The notes under the pieces are model-generated. The model ran no database searches. It saw only the letters and a program-made list of their open reading frames with translations, and was not told the DNA's origin. Shown here piece by piece: positions 9,290 to 18,489 of a DNA stretch of 49,933 nt; position 1 is the first letter of the stretch; each line of letters begins with the position of its first letter. This DNA is from Streptosporangiaceae bacterium. GTDB lineage: Bacteria; Actinomycetota; Actinomycetes; Streptosporangiales; Streptosporangiaceae. The position numbers and the translations under genes were made by a program. The stretch lies in NCBI GenBank assembly GCA_030041275.1, contig JASHOE010000070.1, positions 1-49,933 of the forward strand, in the 5' to 3' direction.

Positions 9290-10393
9290 ATGCCAACCGA
9301 CCCCGCGAGCGAGATCTCTGAGCTCATCGCGACGCTCGCCAGCGTGGAGGCGGTCCTCGATCCCGACGCGATGGAGAAGGAGGCCGAGAGCCTCCGCGAG
9401 CGGTCCGCCGATCCGAGCCTGTGGAGCGACCAGGAGCAGGCCCAGGAAGTCACCAGGCGGCTGTCCTATCTGGACGCCGAGCTCGCCAGGCTCGAGTCGC
9501 TGCACCGCAGGCTCGAGGACACCGCGGTCATGTTCGAGCTCGCGGACAGCGAGCACGACGAGCCCACCCGGCAGGAGGGCGAGCGGGAACTGGCGGCGCT
9601 GCGCAAGGAAATCGAGCAGCTGGAGATCAGGACGCTGCTCAGCGGGGAGTACGACGCCAGGGAAGCGTTGATCAGCATCAACGCGGGCGCGGGCGGCGCG
9701 GACGCTGCCGACTGGACCGAGGGATTGCGGCGCATCTACCTGCGCTGGGCCGAGCGGCACGGGTACACGACGGAGGTCTACGACACGTCGTACGCCGAAG
9801 AGGCAGGGATCAAGTCGACCACGTTCACGATCAAGGCGCCGTACGCGTACGGCACTCTGCGGGGTGAGCACGGCACCCACCGCATGGTGCGGATCTCCAA
9901 GTACGACAACCAGAACCGGCGCCAGACCTCGTTCGCGATGGTCGATGTGCTGCCGGTGGTCCAGCAGGTCGACCACATCGAAATTCCCGAGGACGAGATC
10001 CGGGTCGACGTGTTCCGGTCCAGCGGGCCAGGGGGCCAGGGCGTCAACACCACCGACTCAGCGGTTCGGATCACCCACCTGCCGACCGGCATCGTCGTGT
10101 CGTGCCAGAACGAGCGCAGCCAGATCCAGAACAAGGCCACCGCCATGGCGGTGCTGCAGTCCAAGCTGCTGGAGCGCAAGCGTGAGGAGCAGGCGGCCAA
10201 GCTCAACGAGCTGCGGGGCGACGGCGGGCGGAGCTGGGGCACGCAGATCCGCAGCTACGTCCTGCACCCCTACCAAATGGTCAAGGACCTGCGCACCGAA
10301 GTCGAGACGGGCAACACCGCGGCCGTCATGGATGGCGAGATCGACGACTTCATCGAAGCCGAGATCCGGTGGTTGCGTAAAGAAGGTCTGTAG
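9290..10393 (+). CDS. prfB: Peptide chain release factor 2
   Basis: Recognises UGA/UAA stop codons and triggers peptide release on the ribosome. The 367-residue product has the N-terminal helical domain, the SPF-type stop-recognition region (the family position reads around [15 protein letters not shown]) and the universal GGQ loop in [17 protein letters not shown] near residue 245. ATG 9290 gives the standard length; an in-frame GTG at 9233 would add 19 non-conserved residues. The frame is continuous, so the autoregulatory frameshift known from E. coli prfB is absent. It opens the conserved prfB-ftsEX-smpB-ssrA neighbourhood. Confidence 0.95.
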   Translation: MPTDPASEISELIATLASVEAVLDPDAMEKEAESLRERSADPSLWSDQEQAQEVTRRLSYLDAELARLESLHRRLEDTAVMFELADSEHDEPTRQEGERELAALRKEIEQLEIRTLLSGEYDAREALISINAGAGGADAADWTEGLRRIYLRWAERHGYTTEVYDTSYAEEAGIKSTTFTIKAPYAYGTLRGEHGTHRMVRISKYDNQNRRQTSFAMVDVLPVVQQVDHIEIPEDEIRVDVFRSSGPGGQGVNTTDSAVRITHLPTGIVVSCQNERSQIQNKATAMAVLQSKLLERKREEQAAKLNELRGDGGRSWGTQIRSYVLHPYQMVKDLRTEVETGNTAAVMDGEIDDFIEAEIRWLRKEGL

Positions 10394-10415
10394 CCCGGCC
10401 GGGTAGGGTCCGGGC
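10393..10415. terminator. Possible hairpin between convergent genes
   Basis: GCCCGG (10393-10398) pairs with CCGGGC (10410-10415) right at the prfB stop and in front of the convergent small gene. No T-run follows, so its role as a terminator is only suggested. Confidence 0.35.
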
Positions 10416-10424
10416 CCGCTGGGC

Positions 10425-10613
10425 TCAGTGGCCCAGGTGCATCGCCGCGACCGTCAGCAGGGCCAGGATGAGAAGGGCCGCGGCCGCGATCAGCTGCACG
10501 GTCATCGCATGGCCGTGGTGATGGATGTGGGCGCGGGCTTCACGGCAGGTCGGGCAGCGACCCTCCGCAACCGGCCCGGCACACTGGGCGCATATCAGGT
10601 GCTCACAGCTCAT
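10425..10613 (-). CDS. Small zinc-ribbon membrane protein
   Basis: A 62-residue protein with two CxxC-like pairs (CEHLICAQCAGP and CPTCREARAH), a His cluster (HIHHHGH), and one hydrophobic segment from about residue 37 to the C-terminus (VQLIAAAALLILALLTVAAM). This fits a tiny zinc-ribbon domain tethered to the membrane by a single C-terminal helix. AGGAG four bases upstream supports ATG 10613 rather than the upstream in-frame codon at 10649. It lies between prfB and ftsE on the opposite strand. The function is unknown. Confidence 0.6.
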   Translation of the reverse strand: MSCEHLICAQCAGPVAEGRCPTCREARAHIHHHGHAMTVQLIAAAALLILALLTVAAMHLGH

Positions 10614-10771
10614 GCGGCTCCTAACTGGCGCAATCGGGCACTGGGTCACTTCGACGATGTTGGACGTTCCTGACTAGTTTCCCCCCTAGACTGGCCCGAG
10701 GCCAAACCGGGAGCGTGGAAAGCCTGGGAGACAGCCGCGTCAGCCTCTCGTCTACAACCTGCGATGGACAA

Positions 10772-11461
10772 GTGATCCACTTCGACAACGTCACCAAGAC
10801 GTACGCGAATCAGAGCCGCCCAGCGCTGGAGAACGTGAGCCTCGATGTCGAGAAAGGTGAGTTCGTCTTCCTGGTAGGACCGTCCGGCTCGGGAAAATCG
10901 ACTTTCCTGCGCCTGGTCCTGAAGGAGGAGCGGCCGAGCTCGGGCCGGATCCACGTCGCGGGCAAGGACCTGGCCCGCCTCACTAACTGGAAGGTCCCCC
11001 ACCTGCGCCGCCGCATCGGCTGCGTCTTCCAGGACTTCCGGCTGTTGCCGAACAAGAACGTCTATCAGAACATCGCATTCGCCCTCGAAGTAATCGGTAA
11101 GCCACGTCGCTTTATCAGGAAGGTCGTCCCTGAGGTGATCGACCTGGTTGGCCTCGAGGGCAAGCGCGAACGGATGCCTGACGAGCTGTCTGGCGGGGAG
11201 CAGCAGCGCGTCGCCATGGCCAGGGCCTTTGTCAACCGGCCGATGATCCTGCTGGCCGACGAGCCGACCGGAAACATCGATCCGGCTACGTCGATCGGCA
11301 TCATGAAGGTCCTCGACCGGATCAACCGCACCGGAACCACGGTCTTGATGGCGACGCACGACGCCGCGATCGTCGACTCCATGCGCAAGCGAGTGATCGA
11401 GCTTGAGTACGGCAAGGTCGTGCGCGACCAGTCGCGTGGGGTCTACGGCCAGGCATACTGA
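10772..11461 (+). CDS. ftsE: Cell-division ABC ATPase FtsE
   Basis: The cytosolic ATPase of the FtsEX complex, which controls peptidoglycan hydrolases at the septum. Walker A is GPSGSGKST (about residue 36), the signature is [14 protein letters not shown] and Walker B is [12 protein letters not shown]. Starting at GTG 10772 gives 229 residues beginning [10 protein letters not shown], the standard FtsE length. The in-frame GTG at 10715 would add 19 residues without known counterparts. It is followed after 36 nt by ftsX. Its ATP-binding motifs all look intact. Confidence 0.95.
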   Translation: MIHFDNVTKTYANQSRPALENVSLDVEKGEFVFLVGPSGSGKSTFLRLVLKEERPSSGRIHVAGKDLARLTNWKVPHLRRRIGCVFQDFRLLPNKNVYQNIAFALEVIGKPRRFIRKVVPEVIDLVGLEGKRERMPDELSGGEQQRVAMARAFVNRPMILLADEPTGNIDPATSIGIMKVLDRINRTGTTVLMATHDAAIVDSMRKRVIELEYGKVVRDQSRGVYGQAY

Positions 11462-11497
11462 CGGCCGCGACGGACTACCCGAAGGACACTGCCGACA

Positions 11498-12409
11498 ATG
11501 CGTTTCCAGTTCGTGTTCAGTGAGGTCTGGATAGGCCTACGCCGGAACCTGACCATGACGGTTGCCCTCATCGTCGTCGTCGCGATCAGCCTCTCCCTGC
11601 TCGGCACGGGCCTGTTGTTCGTGAAGCAAGTCGACAACACCCGCAGCTACTGGCAGAGCCGGGTCCAGCTGTCGGTTTACCTGTGCACGAAATCCGACGT
11701 GGCCGTGAACTGCCAGAAGAACGGCGCGGTGACCCCGTCCGAGGTCACCGCCATCAGAAACGAGCTACTGGCGACGCACGACACGGCCAGCATCCAGTTC
11801 GTCTCGGCTGGCGCCGCCTACAAGCAGTTCCGGCAGGAGTTCGCCGACAACGAGCCGATCATCCGCTACACCGACAAGACCCAGATCCCCCCATCCTTCG
11901 AGATCAGGCTCAAGAACACCGAGGCGGACGCAGCCCAGGTCACCGAAGTCATGGACGGTGCGCCGGGGGTGTCCCAGGTCGTCAATGACGCGTCCATCCT
12001 GGATCAGTTCTACCGGCTCCTGGATGGAGCCAGGAACGCGGTCGTGGCGATCGCCATTTTCCTGCTGATCGCGGCCATCCTGCTCGTCGCCAACACGATC
12101 CGGCTGTCAGCCTTCAACCGGCGCCGGGAAACCTCGATCATGCGCCTCGTTGGCGCGTCCAACTTCTACGTGCAGCTGCCGTTCCTGGTTGAGGGAATGA
12201 TCGCCGGCCTGATCGGCTGGCTGGTTGCGACCGGCTTGCTGATCGGGGTGAAGTCGGTTCTGCTGAGCACCCTGCAGAGCATATTTCCCTACGGGATCAG
12301 CCTCAGCACCACCGACCTTGTCGAGGTGATCATCATCGCGATGGTCACCGGCCTGCTGATCTGCGGTAGCACCTCGTTCCTGACCCTCAGGCGCTACCTG
12401 CGCGTGTAA
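11498..12409 (+). CDS. ftsX: Cell-division membrane protein FtsX
   Basis: The membrane partner of FtsE, 303 residues. Layout: short cytoplasmic N-terminus starting MRFQFVFSEVWIGLRRNL, TM1 at about residues 20-45, a large extracellular domain to about residue 180 with two Cys (YLCTKSDVAVNCQK) that could form a disulphide, then three TM segments (near VVAIAIFLLIAAILLVANTI, FLVEGMIAGLIGWLVATGLL and LVEVIIIAMVTGLLI). The loop RRRETSIMRLVGAS between TM2 and TM3 is the family coupling motif. The extracellular loop in actinobacteria contacts a NlpC/P60 hydrolase such as RipC. No such gene is present in this window. Confidence 0.94.
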   Translation: MRFQFVFSEVWIGLRRNLTMTVALIVVVAISLSLLGTGLLFVKQVDNTRSYWQSRVQLSVYLCTKSDVAVNCQKNGAVTPSEVTAIRNELLATHDTASIQFVSAGAAYKQFRQEFADNEPIIRYTDKTQIPPSFEIRLKNTEADAAQVTEVMDGAPGVSQVVNDASILDQFYRLLDGARNAVVAIAIFLLIAAILLVANTIRLSAFNRRRETSIMRLVGASNFYVQLPFLVEGMIAGLIGWLVATGLLIGVKSVLLSTLQSIFPYGISLSTTDLVEVIIIAMVTGLLICGSTSFLTLRRYLRV

Positions 12410-12427
12410 AGCTAGAATCTTGATCCG

Positions 12428-12892
12428 GTGGCAGCGGACCGAGGCAAGAAGATCATTGCCAGCAACCGACGGGCCCGGCACGACTACACCATTGAGGACA
12501 CGGTAGAGGCGGGCCTCGTGCTGACCGGCACCGAGGTGAAGTCGCTTCGGGCCGGCCGGGCGTCGCTGGCCGACGGGTTCGGCCAGATCACCGATGGCGA
12601 GGCGTGGCTGCACGGTGTCCACATTCCCGAGTACACGCAGGGCACCTGGACCAACCACGAGCCGCGCCGAACCCGCAAGCTGCTGCTGCACCGGAAGGAG
12701 ATCGACAAGCTGGCCAGCTCCGTCAACGAGCGAGGGCTCACCCTTGTCCCGCTTTCCTTGTACTTTTCCGACGGGAAGGTGAAAATCGAGTTGGCCCTGG
12801 CCCGCGGCAAGCGCACGTACGACAAGCGGCAGGATCTCGCCAAGCGGGATGCTGCCAGAGAAGTCGAGCGCGCGCTTCGGCGGCGGCGGTAA
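12428..12892 (+). CDS. smpB: SsrA-binding protein SmpB
   Basis: The protein partner of tmRNA in trans-translation, delivering it to stalled ribosomes. The 154-residue product has the SmpB core: [33 protein letters not shown], the DGFGQI segment, HKLLLH-like [13 protein letters not shown], and the Lys/Arg-rich C-terminal tail ([16 protein letters not shown]) that enters the decoding centre. The start is GTG at 12428. Its RNA partner ssrA lies 2.5 kb downstream, separated only by the PBP-like gene. Confidence 0.96.
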   Translation: MAADRGKKIIASNRRARHDYTIEDTVEAGLVLTGTEVKSLRAGRASLADGFGQITDGEAWLHGVHIPEYTQGTWTNHEPRRTRKLLLHRKEIDKLASSVNERGLTLVPLSLYFSDGKVKIELALARGKRTYDKRQDLAKRDAAREVERALRRRR

Positions 12893-12894
12893 CT

Positions 12895-14946
12895 GTGAGC
12901 AGCGCAACTCGGTCCGGAAGCCGATCAAAGCGGCCCGGCGCGCATCGCGCGCCCCGGACTACCTCGCACCTGCCACGACTGCACCCGCCGGGGACGGGGA
13001 ACGGGGGCAGGAGGGGGACCGATAACCAGGGCGGGCGAGGCAGGGCGGGATCTTTCGGGGTGGCAGTGCGCTCACGTTCTTTTCTGGTGCGCGCGGCCGT
13101 GCTGGTCATCGGCGCGGGCCTCGTGGGCTTCGGCCTGGCCAGACCCGGCACCTCCTCGGCAGAGCCGACGGTGGAGCAGTTCCTGCTCGCGTGGCAGTCC
13201 CGGCACTACCTCGCTGCGGCACAGCTGACCACCGGGAACCCGAGGGTCGTTGCGGCGGCGCTGGCTAGTGCTTATCAGCGGCTAGATGCCAGCAACGTGA
13301 GCATGTCGATGAACAGCGTCAGCCAGCACGGCAGAACCGCGACGGCCGGGTTCGAAGCCGATATCGACCTGACTGGCAGCGGCTTGCTGTGGAGCTATGC
13401 AGGCAGGTTCCCGCTGCAGGACGGCCCGGGTGGGTGGCGCGTGGTCTGGAGCCCGTCGGTCATCGTGCCGGGCATGACCGACCGCGAGGAGCTAGCGGTC
13501 GTCAGCCAGTTTTACCCCCGCGCCGAGATACTCGACTCGAGCGGGCAGTCGCTCGTCGTTCCCTCGAAGGTCGTCGAGGTCGGCGTGTATCCGGGCGAAC
13601 TCGAGGACCCGGATCGGACCGCAGCCGCTCTGTCGGCCGTCACGCAGATCCCGGAGGATCAGATCGAGGGCCAGATCGAGCAGAACCTGCAAGACGACTT
13701 CCTCGAGCTGATCACCTATACGCCGGGCGAATACGCGAGCCTGCAGAAGAGACTGAGCGAGGTTCCTGGCCTGCAGGTCAGGCAGATCACCGAGCCGCTG
13801 TTCGACAGCATCGCGCCGGACGTGGTGGGCTCGGTCGGCACGGAGACGGCCGATGTGCTGCGGACCGACGGCGTGCAATACCGGCCAGGAACGACCGTGG
13901 GCCTGTCGGGTCTCGAGGCGACGTTCCAGCGCCAGCTCGTGGGCACCCCGCGTACCGACGTCGTGCTGCAGCAGTCGGGCAACGCCGCGGTGGACCTGCG
14001 GACCTGGCGGGGCGCACCGGGTACCGCCGTGGACACCACGCTTGATTCCGGCGTTCAGCTCGCCGCTGACGAGGCGCTCGCGCACGTGCCCACGTCGGCG
14101 GCGATCGTCGCTGTGCAGGCTTCTACTGGCAAGATCCTCGCCGTGGCCAGTCAGGCGGCGGGCGGCCAGCCGGCACTAAGCCCGCTCTCGGGCCAGTACA
14201 TGCCGGGTCAGGCGTTCACGATTGTTTCGTCGGCGGCGTTGCTGTCGACTGGCCGCCTTGCGCCAACCGACCCCGTTCCCTGCCCCACGAGCAATTCGGT
14301 AGACGGGACGATTTTCACCAACGACCCCGCGCTCGACCTGGGGAGCACGCCGTCATTCCAGGCAGACTTCTCGCACGCCTGCGCCACGGCCTTTGCCGGC
14401 GGGCTGTCGCTGTCGTTGAGCGCGAACGAGCTGGCCAAGGCCGGCAACGCCTTTGGCATCGGCGGCTGGGAGCTGCCGATCGACGGGGCCTTCGCCGGGC
14501 AGGTCGGGCAGCCGACGGGGGAGGGAAGCCTGGCGGCCGACATGATTGGCACCGGCGACGTGCGAGTGAGCCCGCTCGACATGGCGCTCGCGGCGGGCGT
14601 GGTCGAGTCCGGTGAGTGGCATGCGCCGTCCCTCGTGGCAGGTCAGGCGGATCCCAGTTCCGCGGGGCGCAGCATCGAGAGTGACGATGTGCTGACTGCG
14701 CTGCGGGGCCTGATGCAGGCCGCCATGCACACCCAGCAGAACCAGGTGGCGAACGTCGGCGGCGACGTCTTCGGCCAGGCGGGCAGCGCGCCATTCGGGA
14801 CTGGCAATCTGCGCAGCGACTGGTTCGTCGGTTATCAGGGCGACATCGCGTTCGCGGTGGTGCAGCTCAGTAACTCGGGAGCGCCGAACGCCTCGGCCGC
14901 GCCGCTGACTGCGAGCTTCCTGCAGAACCTGCGCGCAGGCGCCTGA
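12895..14946 (+). CDS. Penicillin-binding-protein homologue without active-site motifs
   Basis: About 683 residues from GTG 12895, two bases after smpB; a later GTG at 13060 is an alternative. Layout: basic Arg/Gly-rich tail, one TM (VRAAVLVIGAGLVGFGLA), an NTF2-like MecA_N-type domain (begins TVEQFLLAWQSRHYLAAAQ), a PBP dimerisation-like region (EILDSSGQSLV onward), and a transpeptidase fold. All three catalytic motifs are lost. The PGSTFK position reads PGQAFT (Gln at 14209-14211, Thr at 14218-14220). SxN reads ACA (14377-14385). KTG reads QAG (14776-14784). It should therefore not bind penicillin covalently or cross-link peptidoglycan. Synteny with ftsEX suggests a structural or regulatory role at the envelope. 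Confidence 0.85.
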   Translation: MSSATRSGSRSKRPGAHRAPRTTSHLPRLHPPGTGNGGRRGTDNQGGRGRAGSFGVAVRSRSFLVRAAVLVIGAGLVGFGLARPGTSSAEPTVEQFLLAWQSRHYLAAAQLTTGNPRVVAAALASAYQRLDASNVSMSMNSVSQHGRTATAGFEADIDLTGSGLLWSYAGRFPLQDGPGGWRVVWSPSVIVPGMTDREELAVVSQFYPRAEILDSSGQSLVVPSKVVEVGVYPGELEDPDRTAAALSAVTQIPEDQIEGQIEQNLQDDFLELITYTPGEYASLQKRLSEVPGLQVRQITEPLFDSIAPDVVGSVGTETADVLRTDGVQYRPGTTVGLSGLEATFQRQLVGTPRTDVVLQQSGNAAVDLRTWRGAPGTAVDTTLDSGVQLAADEALAHVPTSAAIVAVQASTGKILAVASQAAGGQPALSPLSGQYMPGQAFTIVSSAALLSTGRLAPTDPVPCPTSNSVDGTIFTNDPALDLGSTPSFQADFSHACATAFAGGLSLSLSANELAKAGNAFGIGGWELPIDGAFAGQVGQPTGEGSLAADMIGTGDVRVSPLDMALAAGVVESGEWHAPSLVAGQADPSSAGRSIESDDVLTALRGLMQAAMHTQQNQVANVGGDVFGQAGSAPFGTGNLRSDWFVGYQGDIAFAVVQLSNSGAPNASAAPLTASFLQNLRAGA

Positions 14947-15233
14947 CCCGGCTGGGGCGCTAACCGGCATACGGAACCATGGCGTAGTTATTAAGGCCAT
15001 TTTGGTTACTTGGAGCAACCGCTTGGTGCCGTAACGGCGTCTTCTCTCATGACTGGGGTGCCGCTTGGGGGGTTGCGGCCCAGTCGTCGTGATGAGAACC
15101 GGGCCTCATCTCGGGGGAGGCCCGGCCTTTGAGACCGGCCCCGACCCTGCCGGTCATGGCCCCCGTGGAGGCATTCCGGCCACCGCCAGCATCCACGGGG
15201 GCATCTCATCACCAACCGGTGGATGCCCGGCGG

Positions 15234-15274
15234 GGGCCGCGCTCTGCGGCCCGCCCGTCGGGCGTTCGGTTTTT
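15234..15274 (+). terminator. Intrinsic terminator upstream of ssrA
   Basis: Two adjacent stems (GGGCCGC at 15234-15240 with GCGGCCC at 15246-15252; CGCCC/GGGCG at 15252-15264) are followed by a T-run at 15270-15274. This is a standard intrinsic terminator layout for the upstream gene. Confidence 0.55.
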
Positions 15275-15317
15275 CAGAACCCGGACATTTCTCCGCTTGC
15301 CTCGCGGTTAGTTCTCG

Positions 15318-15348
15318 TTGGACCTGGGCGGAATGCATGGGGTACCGT
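15318..15348 (+). promoter_or_regulatory. Possible ssrA promoter
   Basis: TTGGAC at 15318-15323 and TACCGT at 15343-15348 are 19 nt apart, slightly longer than ideal, and sit 20 nt before the mature tmRNA 5' end. The placement is right but the match is only fair. Confidence 0.35.
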
Positions 15349-15367
15349 CGAGGTTTACGGCTCCCGA

Positions 15368-15749
15368 GGGGGTGATTGGTTTCGACTTCGGTGGTTGATC
15401 CAAGTGAAGCGGGTCGGGGACTGCGGACATAACCCCGTTAACACTGTGACCGCAAAACAATAAGTGCCAACTCAAAGAGCACTCAGAGCACTGTCGCTCT
15501 CGCGGCCTAACTAACCGCGTAGCACAGAGTTCTTGTCAGCCTGGGAGTTCCTCCGGCCCGGTGTCTGGCATCAGCGAGGAGGATTACCTATCTGCTCGGT
15601 CGCGGAGCCGGTAGGGACAGCTAACAGCGACTGAGCCCGTCGGCGGCTTGCCTGCGTGACCGCCGGGGCTGAGAAAATCACAGCAGGCTGCACCCGGAGA
15701 AGCCTTGGTGAGGTACTGAAGGACGCGGGTTCGATCCCCGCCACCTCCA
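15368..15749 (+). ncRNA. ssrA: Transfer-messenger RNA (tmRNA)
   Basis: This RNA rescues stalled ribosomes and tags the unfinished protein for proteolysis. The 5' end GGGGGTG (15368-15374) pairs with CACCTCC (15742-15748), one G-U included, forming the tRNA-like acceptor stem, with A15749 as discriminator; CCA is not encoded. The T-arm GGGTTCGATCC is present at 15727-15737. The tag reading frame begins at GCC 15466 and ends at TAA 15508-15510, encoding ANSKSTQSTVALAA, which has the canonical ALAA degradation signal. The length of about 382 nt is normal for actinobacteria, and smpB lies nearby. Confidence 0.95.
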
Positions 15750-15762
15750 CGGCAGGAAGAGT

Positions 15763-15797
15763 CAACCGGTGCGCACCCGATGGGTGGGCACCGGTTG
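15763..15797. terminator. Strong hairpin after ssrA
   Basis: CAACCGGTGC (15763-15772) pairs perfectly with GCACCGGTTG (15788-15797). Inside it CACCC/GGGTG pairs after one G-G mismatch around a GAT loop, giving about 15 bp. It separates ssrA from the convergent STAND gene. It lacks a T-run but may terminate from both sides. Confidence 0.55.
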
Positions 15798-15810
15798 GCG
15801 TTGCAGCCAG

Positions 15811-18489
15811 TCACCGTGGGGCGGGCAGGGCCTCGCGATGAGCGTGTCTGGCGCGCTCGGTCCGGGTCGGTCTCGCCGCCGCGGCCCGCGCGCGGGCTGG
15901 CGCTGCCCGCTCTTCGACTCCGTCCCCCGGTGGGGCGACGATCGGGAAGACCCCCTGGCGGCCGGCCAGATATCGCTGCCGCAGTTCGCGCACGGCGACC
16001 GTGAGCGGATCGTCAGGGTCGAGGGCCTGCTCACAGTCGCGGAGCGCGCGGTCGAAGTGCGCGCTGGCCCGCTTCAGCCGACCAGCAGCGTGGTACGCGT
16101 GCGCCAGGTTCGCCCGGGTTGTGAGCGTGTGTGGGTGCCCTGGACCCAGCAGCTCCTCGCTCGCGGCGAGCGTGGCCTCACCGAGCTCGACGGCCACGGG
16201 AAGCCGCTTCGCGTGGTGGTAAGCAGCCGCGAGACTCCAGCGGGCTCGGAACGTATCCGGATGAGCGGCACCTCGGAGGCGCTCGGTGTCGGCGAGCACG
16301 CCCTCATAGAGCTGGACGGCTTGCTTCGGTCGGCCGTTCAGGCAGAAGGTGGCCGCCAGGTTGATCCTGGCGACCATCGTGAGCGCCGGGGTGCTTCCTG
16401 GCACCCGACGCCAGTCGGCCACAGCGCGCTCGAACGATGCAGTCGCCTCGTCGTTGCGCCCGGCGAGGTAATAGGCGATCGCTAGATTCCCGCGCGCGGT
16501 CAGTGCGTCGGGATGCGCTGCGCCGACCGCCTTCTCCACCTGGGCGAGCGTCTGCTGGTAGAGCTTGATCGCATCAGCAGCTCGTCCGGCACGGCGCAGT
16601 GCCTGCGCCAGCTGGGCACGCACGGAGGCCGTATCCGGGTGCATCGCGCCGGACATCTCAGCAGCGCGGGCCAGGCAGAGCTGCAGCACGTCAAGCGACT
16701 CGGGATACCGTCCGGCGTCGCAGTACGCACGGGCCAGCTCGCGCACGCTCGCGGTGGTCTGCGCGTGCGCGGACCCGAGAACCCTCTCGCTGTCGGCCGC
16801 GACTCGGATGCCGAGCGTGATCGCTTCGCTGAGACGACCGGCCATGCGGTAGGTGAGAACCAGGCGTGCCCGTGAGCTGATCGCCTGCCGGTCGGTCGGC
16901 CCTGCGACCTCGTCCATGTCGCTGGCCAGCTCCTCGCGCACGCTGATGGCCTCGTCGACAAGTCCGGCCGCCATAGCAGCACCAGCGAGCCGCTCGCGAA
17001 GCTCAAGGCTGAGCGGCGACCGGACGCCGTGGGCTTCGGAGCAGCGTCGAGCGAGGTCGCGCCAGTAGGCGTGCGCGGTCACTACCATCCGAGCGTCGTC
17101 CAGGCTCTGCCCGACTCGCGCCAGCAGCGGATGGCAGCCCTGAGCCCACAAGGCCGGCTCATCACATCGCCGTAGGCTCGCTGCGCAGTCCCGAAGCGCT
17201 TGCTCCGTCCTGGCACGCACCGACGGGTCGCTGCTGTTCCCCTCCGGCCATGACTCCACGAGGGCGTCGGCCGCCGATTGCACCGCCTTGCGGATCTCCG
17301 CTGGGCCGATCACGCGGCGGACCGATGACTGGAGCGCGGCAGGCAACCGCACCGTTCGAATGTCGTCGTCAGGCTCCACGCTGGCGAGGCCTACCCGCTC
17401 GAGATTGCCGAACGAGGCCCGGACGGCCGCTTGGTCCTCGGCGGTTACGGCGCGGCGCCCCGTGATGTAGGCGCACGCGGCAGCGCTGGTGACGACCGCG
17501 CCAGGGATCCAGCCTCGACCCAGCACCGTGGCTAGCTTCAGGGTCGGCCAGGCAAGGTCCGTCGGAGCAAACTGCTGTGCACGGTCTACGGCGAGCATCC
17601 AGACGGGTGCCAGCGGATCGCCGCCGAAGCCGTTCGCCCAATTCTGGCTGTACTGCTCATAGGCGAGCCGGTACTGGCGGCAGTTCGCGCCGGTGTCCAG
17701 CAGGTAAGCAACGGACAGGTCCAGTGCCACCGGCTGGCCGCCTAGTGCTCCAGCGAGATCGACCGCGCCCCCTGACTGGTATGGATCGTCATCGAGCCGG
17801 TCCGACAGGTACTGCAGCGCCTCGCGCTGGCTGAAGGCCGGAACGGCGACCCTCAGGCCCTGCGCGTCGTCCGACGCCGCGAGGCGCATGGCAGCGCCGG
17901 GCCTCGTCGACCTCGAACTCGGCTCGGCGATCAGCGTCGTCACGAGCGTCTGACCAGAAGGTCCGGACGGCATCAGTCCTTCGGCATCGGCCGGATCGGC
18001 GAGGCCGTCGAGCACGACCAGCCAGCGCCTGCGGGTTTCCGCGAGCCAGGTCAGGAGTCGGTCGGCCGCGGCTTCTGGCTTGCCAGCCGGGGCGGCGACC
18101 CTGATGTCAGCCAGCGTTCGGGCGTAGCCAGTGATTATCCCGTCGCGGCTGCCCGCATCCAGCCATGCCAGCATATCCAGATCGCCGCTGGCCCAGAGCC
18201 GGTGCGCGAACGCCGCGGCCAGCTGGGTCTTGCCCGTTCCCTCGCGGCCCGCCAGCGTTCGGAGGGCACCGTCCGGACCGAGGATGACCGTGCGGCCGGG
18301 GTGTAAGGCATCTCCCAGCCCGTGCCCGGTCTCCGGCCGCCGGTTGAATCCCGGCGCCAGGAGTGGAATGGTCCCGGACAAGACGGGCCAGGTCCTTGGC
18401 TGACGGTCCATTGCGGGCTCCCGTGATAGGCACGTCAGCACCAGCGCTGACGGCGCGACGATGGCACTGCGGGTGCGCCGACTGCTCAC
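15811..18489 (-). CDS. STAND-type ATPase with C-terminal TPR repeats
   Basis: An 892-residue protein. Near residues 79-90 it has a P-loop (LAGREGTGKTQL), followed by a Walker B-like RWLVVLDGL and a sensor-like GQTLVTTL, fitting an NB-ARC/STAND NTPase. From about residue 480 to 850 there are repeated 42-residue TPR units (motifs like LAQALRRAGRAADAIKLYQQ and NLAHAYHAAGRLKRASAHFD). No enzymatic N-terminal effector domain is evident. GTG 18489 overlaps the stop of the MFS gene (GTGA), arguing for coupling. ATG 18411, with GGGAG upstream, is an alternative start. The usual role of such proteins is ligand-triggered oligomerisation or signalling. The specific function is unknown. Confidence 0.75.
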   Translation of the reverse strand: MSSRRTRSAIVAPSALVLTCLSREPAMDRQPRTWPVLSGTIPLLAPGFNRRPETGHGLGDALHPGRTVILGPDGALRTLAGREGTGKTQLAAAFAHRLWASGDLDMLAWLDAGSRDGIITGYARTLADIRVAAPAGKPEAAADRLLTWLAETRRRWLVVLDGLADPADAEGLMPSGPSGQTLVTTLIAEPSSRSTRPGAAMRLAASDDAQGLRVAVPAFSQREALQYLSDRLDDDPYQSGGAVDLAGALGGQPVALDLSVAYLLDTGANCRQYRLAYEQYSQNWANGFGGDPLAPVWMLAVDRAQQFAPTDLAWPTLKLATVLGRGWIPGAVVTSAAACAYITGRRAVTAEDQAAVRASFGNLERVGLASVEPDDDIRTVRLPAALQSSVRRVIGPAEIRKAVQSAADALVESWPEGNSSDPSVRARTEQALRDCAASLRRCDEPALWAQGCHPLLARVGQSLDDARMVVTAHAYWRDLARRCSEAHGVRSPLSLELRERLAGAAMAAGLVDEAISVREELASDMDEVAGPTDRQAISSRARLVLTYRMAGRLSEAITLGIRVAADSERVLGSAHAQTTASVRELARAYCDAGRYPESLDVLQLCLARAAEMSGAMHPDTASVRAQLAQALRRAGRAADAIKLYQQTLAQVEKAVGAAHPDALTARGNLAIAYYLAGRNDEATASFERAVADWRRVPGSTPALTMVARINLAATFCLNGRPKQAVQLYEGVLADTERLRGAAHPDTFRARWSLAAAYHHAKRLPVAVELGEATLAASEELLGPGHPHTLTTRANLAHAYHAAGRLKRASAHFDRALRDCEQALDPDDPLTVAVRELRQRYLAGRQGVFPIVAPPGDGVEERAAPARARAAAARPTRTERARHAHREALPAPR

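Larger units (their letters stand above)
14947..15367. other. Structured non-coding interval before ssrA
   Basis: No gene is seen in these 420 nt. Four hairpins follow one another: 15099-15125 (9-bp stem, CCGGGCCTC with its complement), 15159-15202 (11-bp perfect stem, GCCCCCGTGGA with its complement), 15234-15252 (7-bp stem GGGCCGC/GCGGCCC) and 15252-15264 (5 bp), the last followed by TTCGGTTTTT. The final pair looks like the terminator of the PBP-like gene. The first two may be part of its 3' region or of an unknown RNA. Confidence 0.5.

Noticed and set aside
9290..9400. Programmed frameshift in prfB
   Set aside because: The frame is uninterrupted from ATG to stop and no internal TGA with a slippery site is present.
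12604..12894. Upstream extension of the PBP-like frame inside smpB
   Set aside because: The reading frame is open but smpB is clearly coding here. The extension is compositionally random, so the start was moved to 12895 or 13060.
15742..15797. Phage or island attachment site at the ssrA 3' end
   Set aside because: No integrase gene and no second copy of the ssrA end occur in the window. The hairpin fits a terminator.
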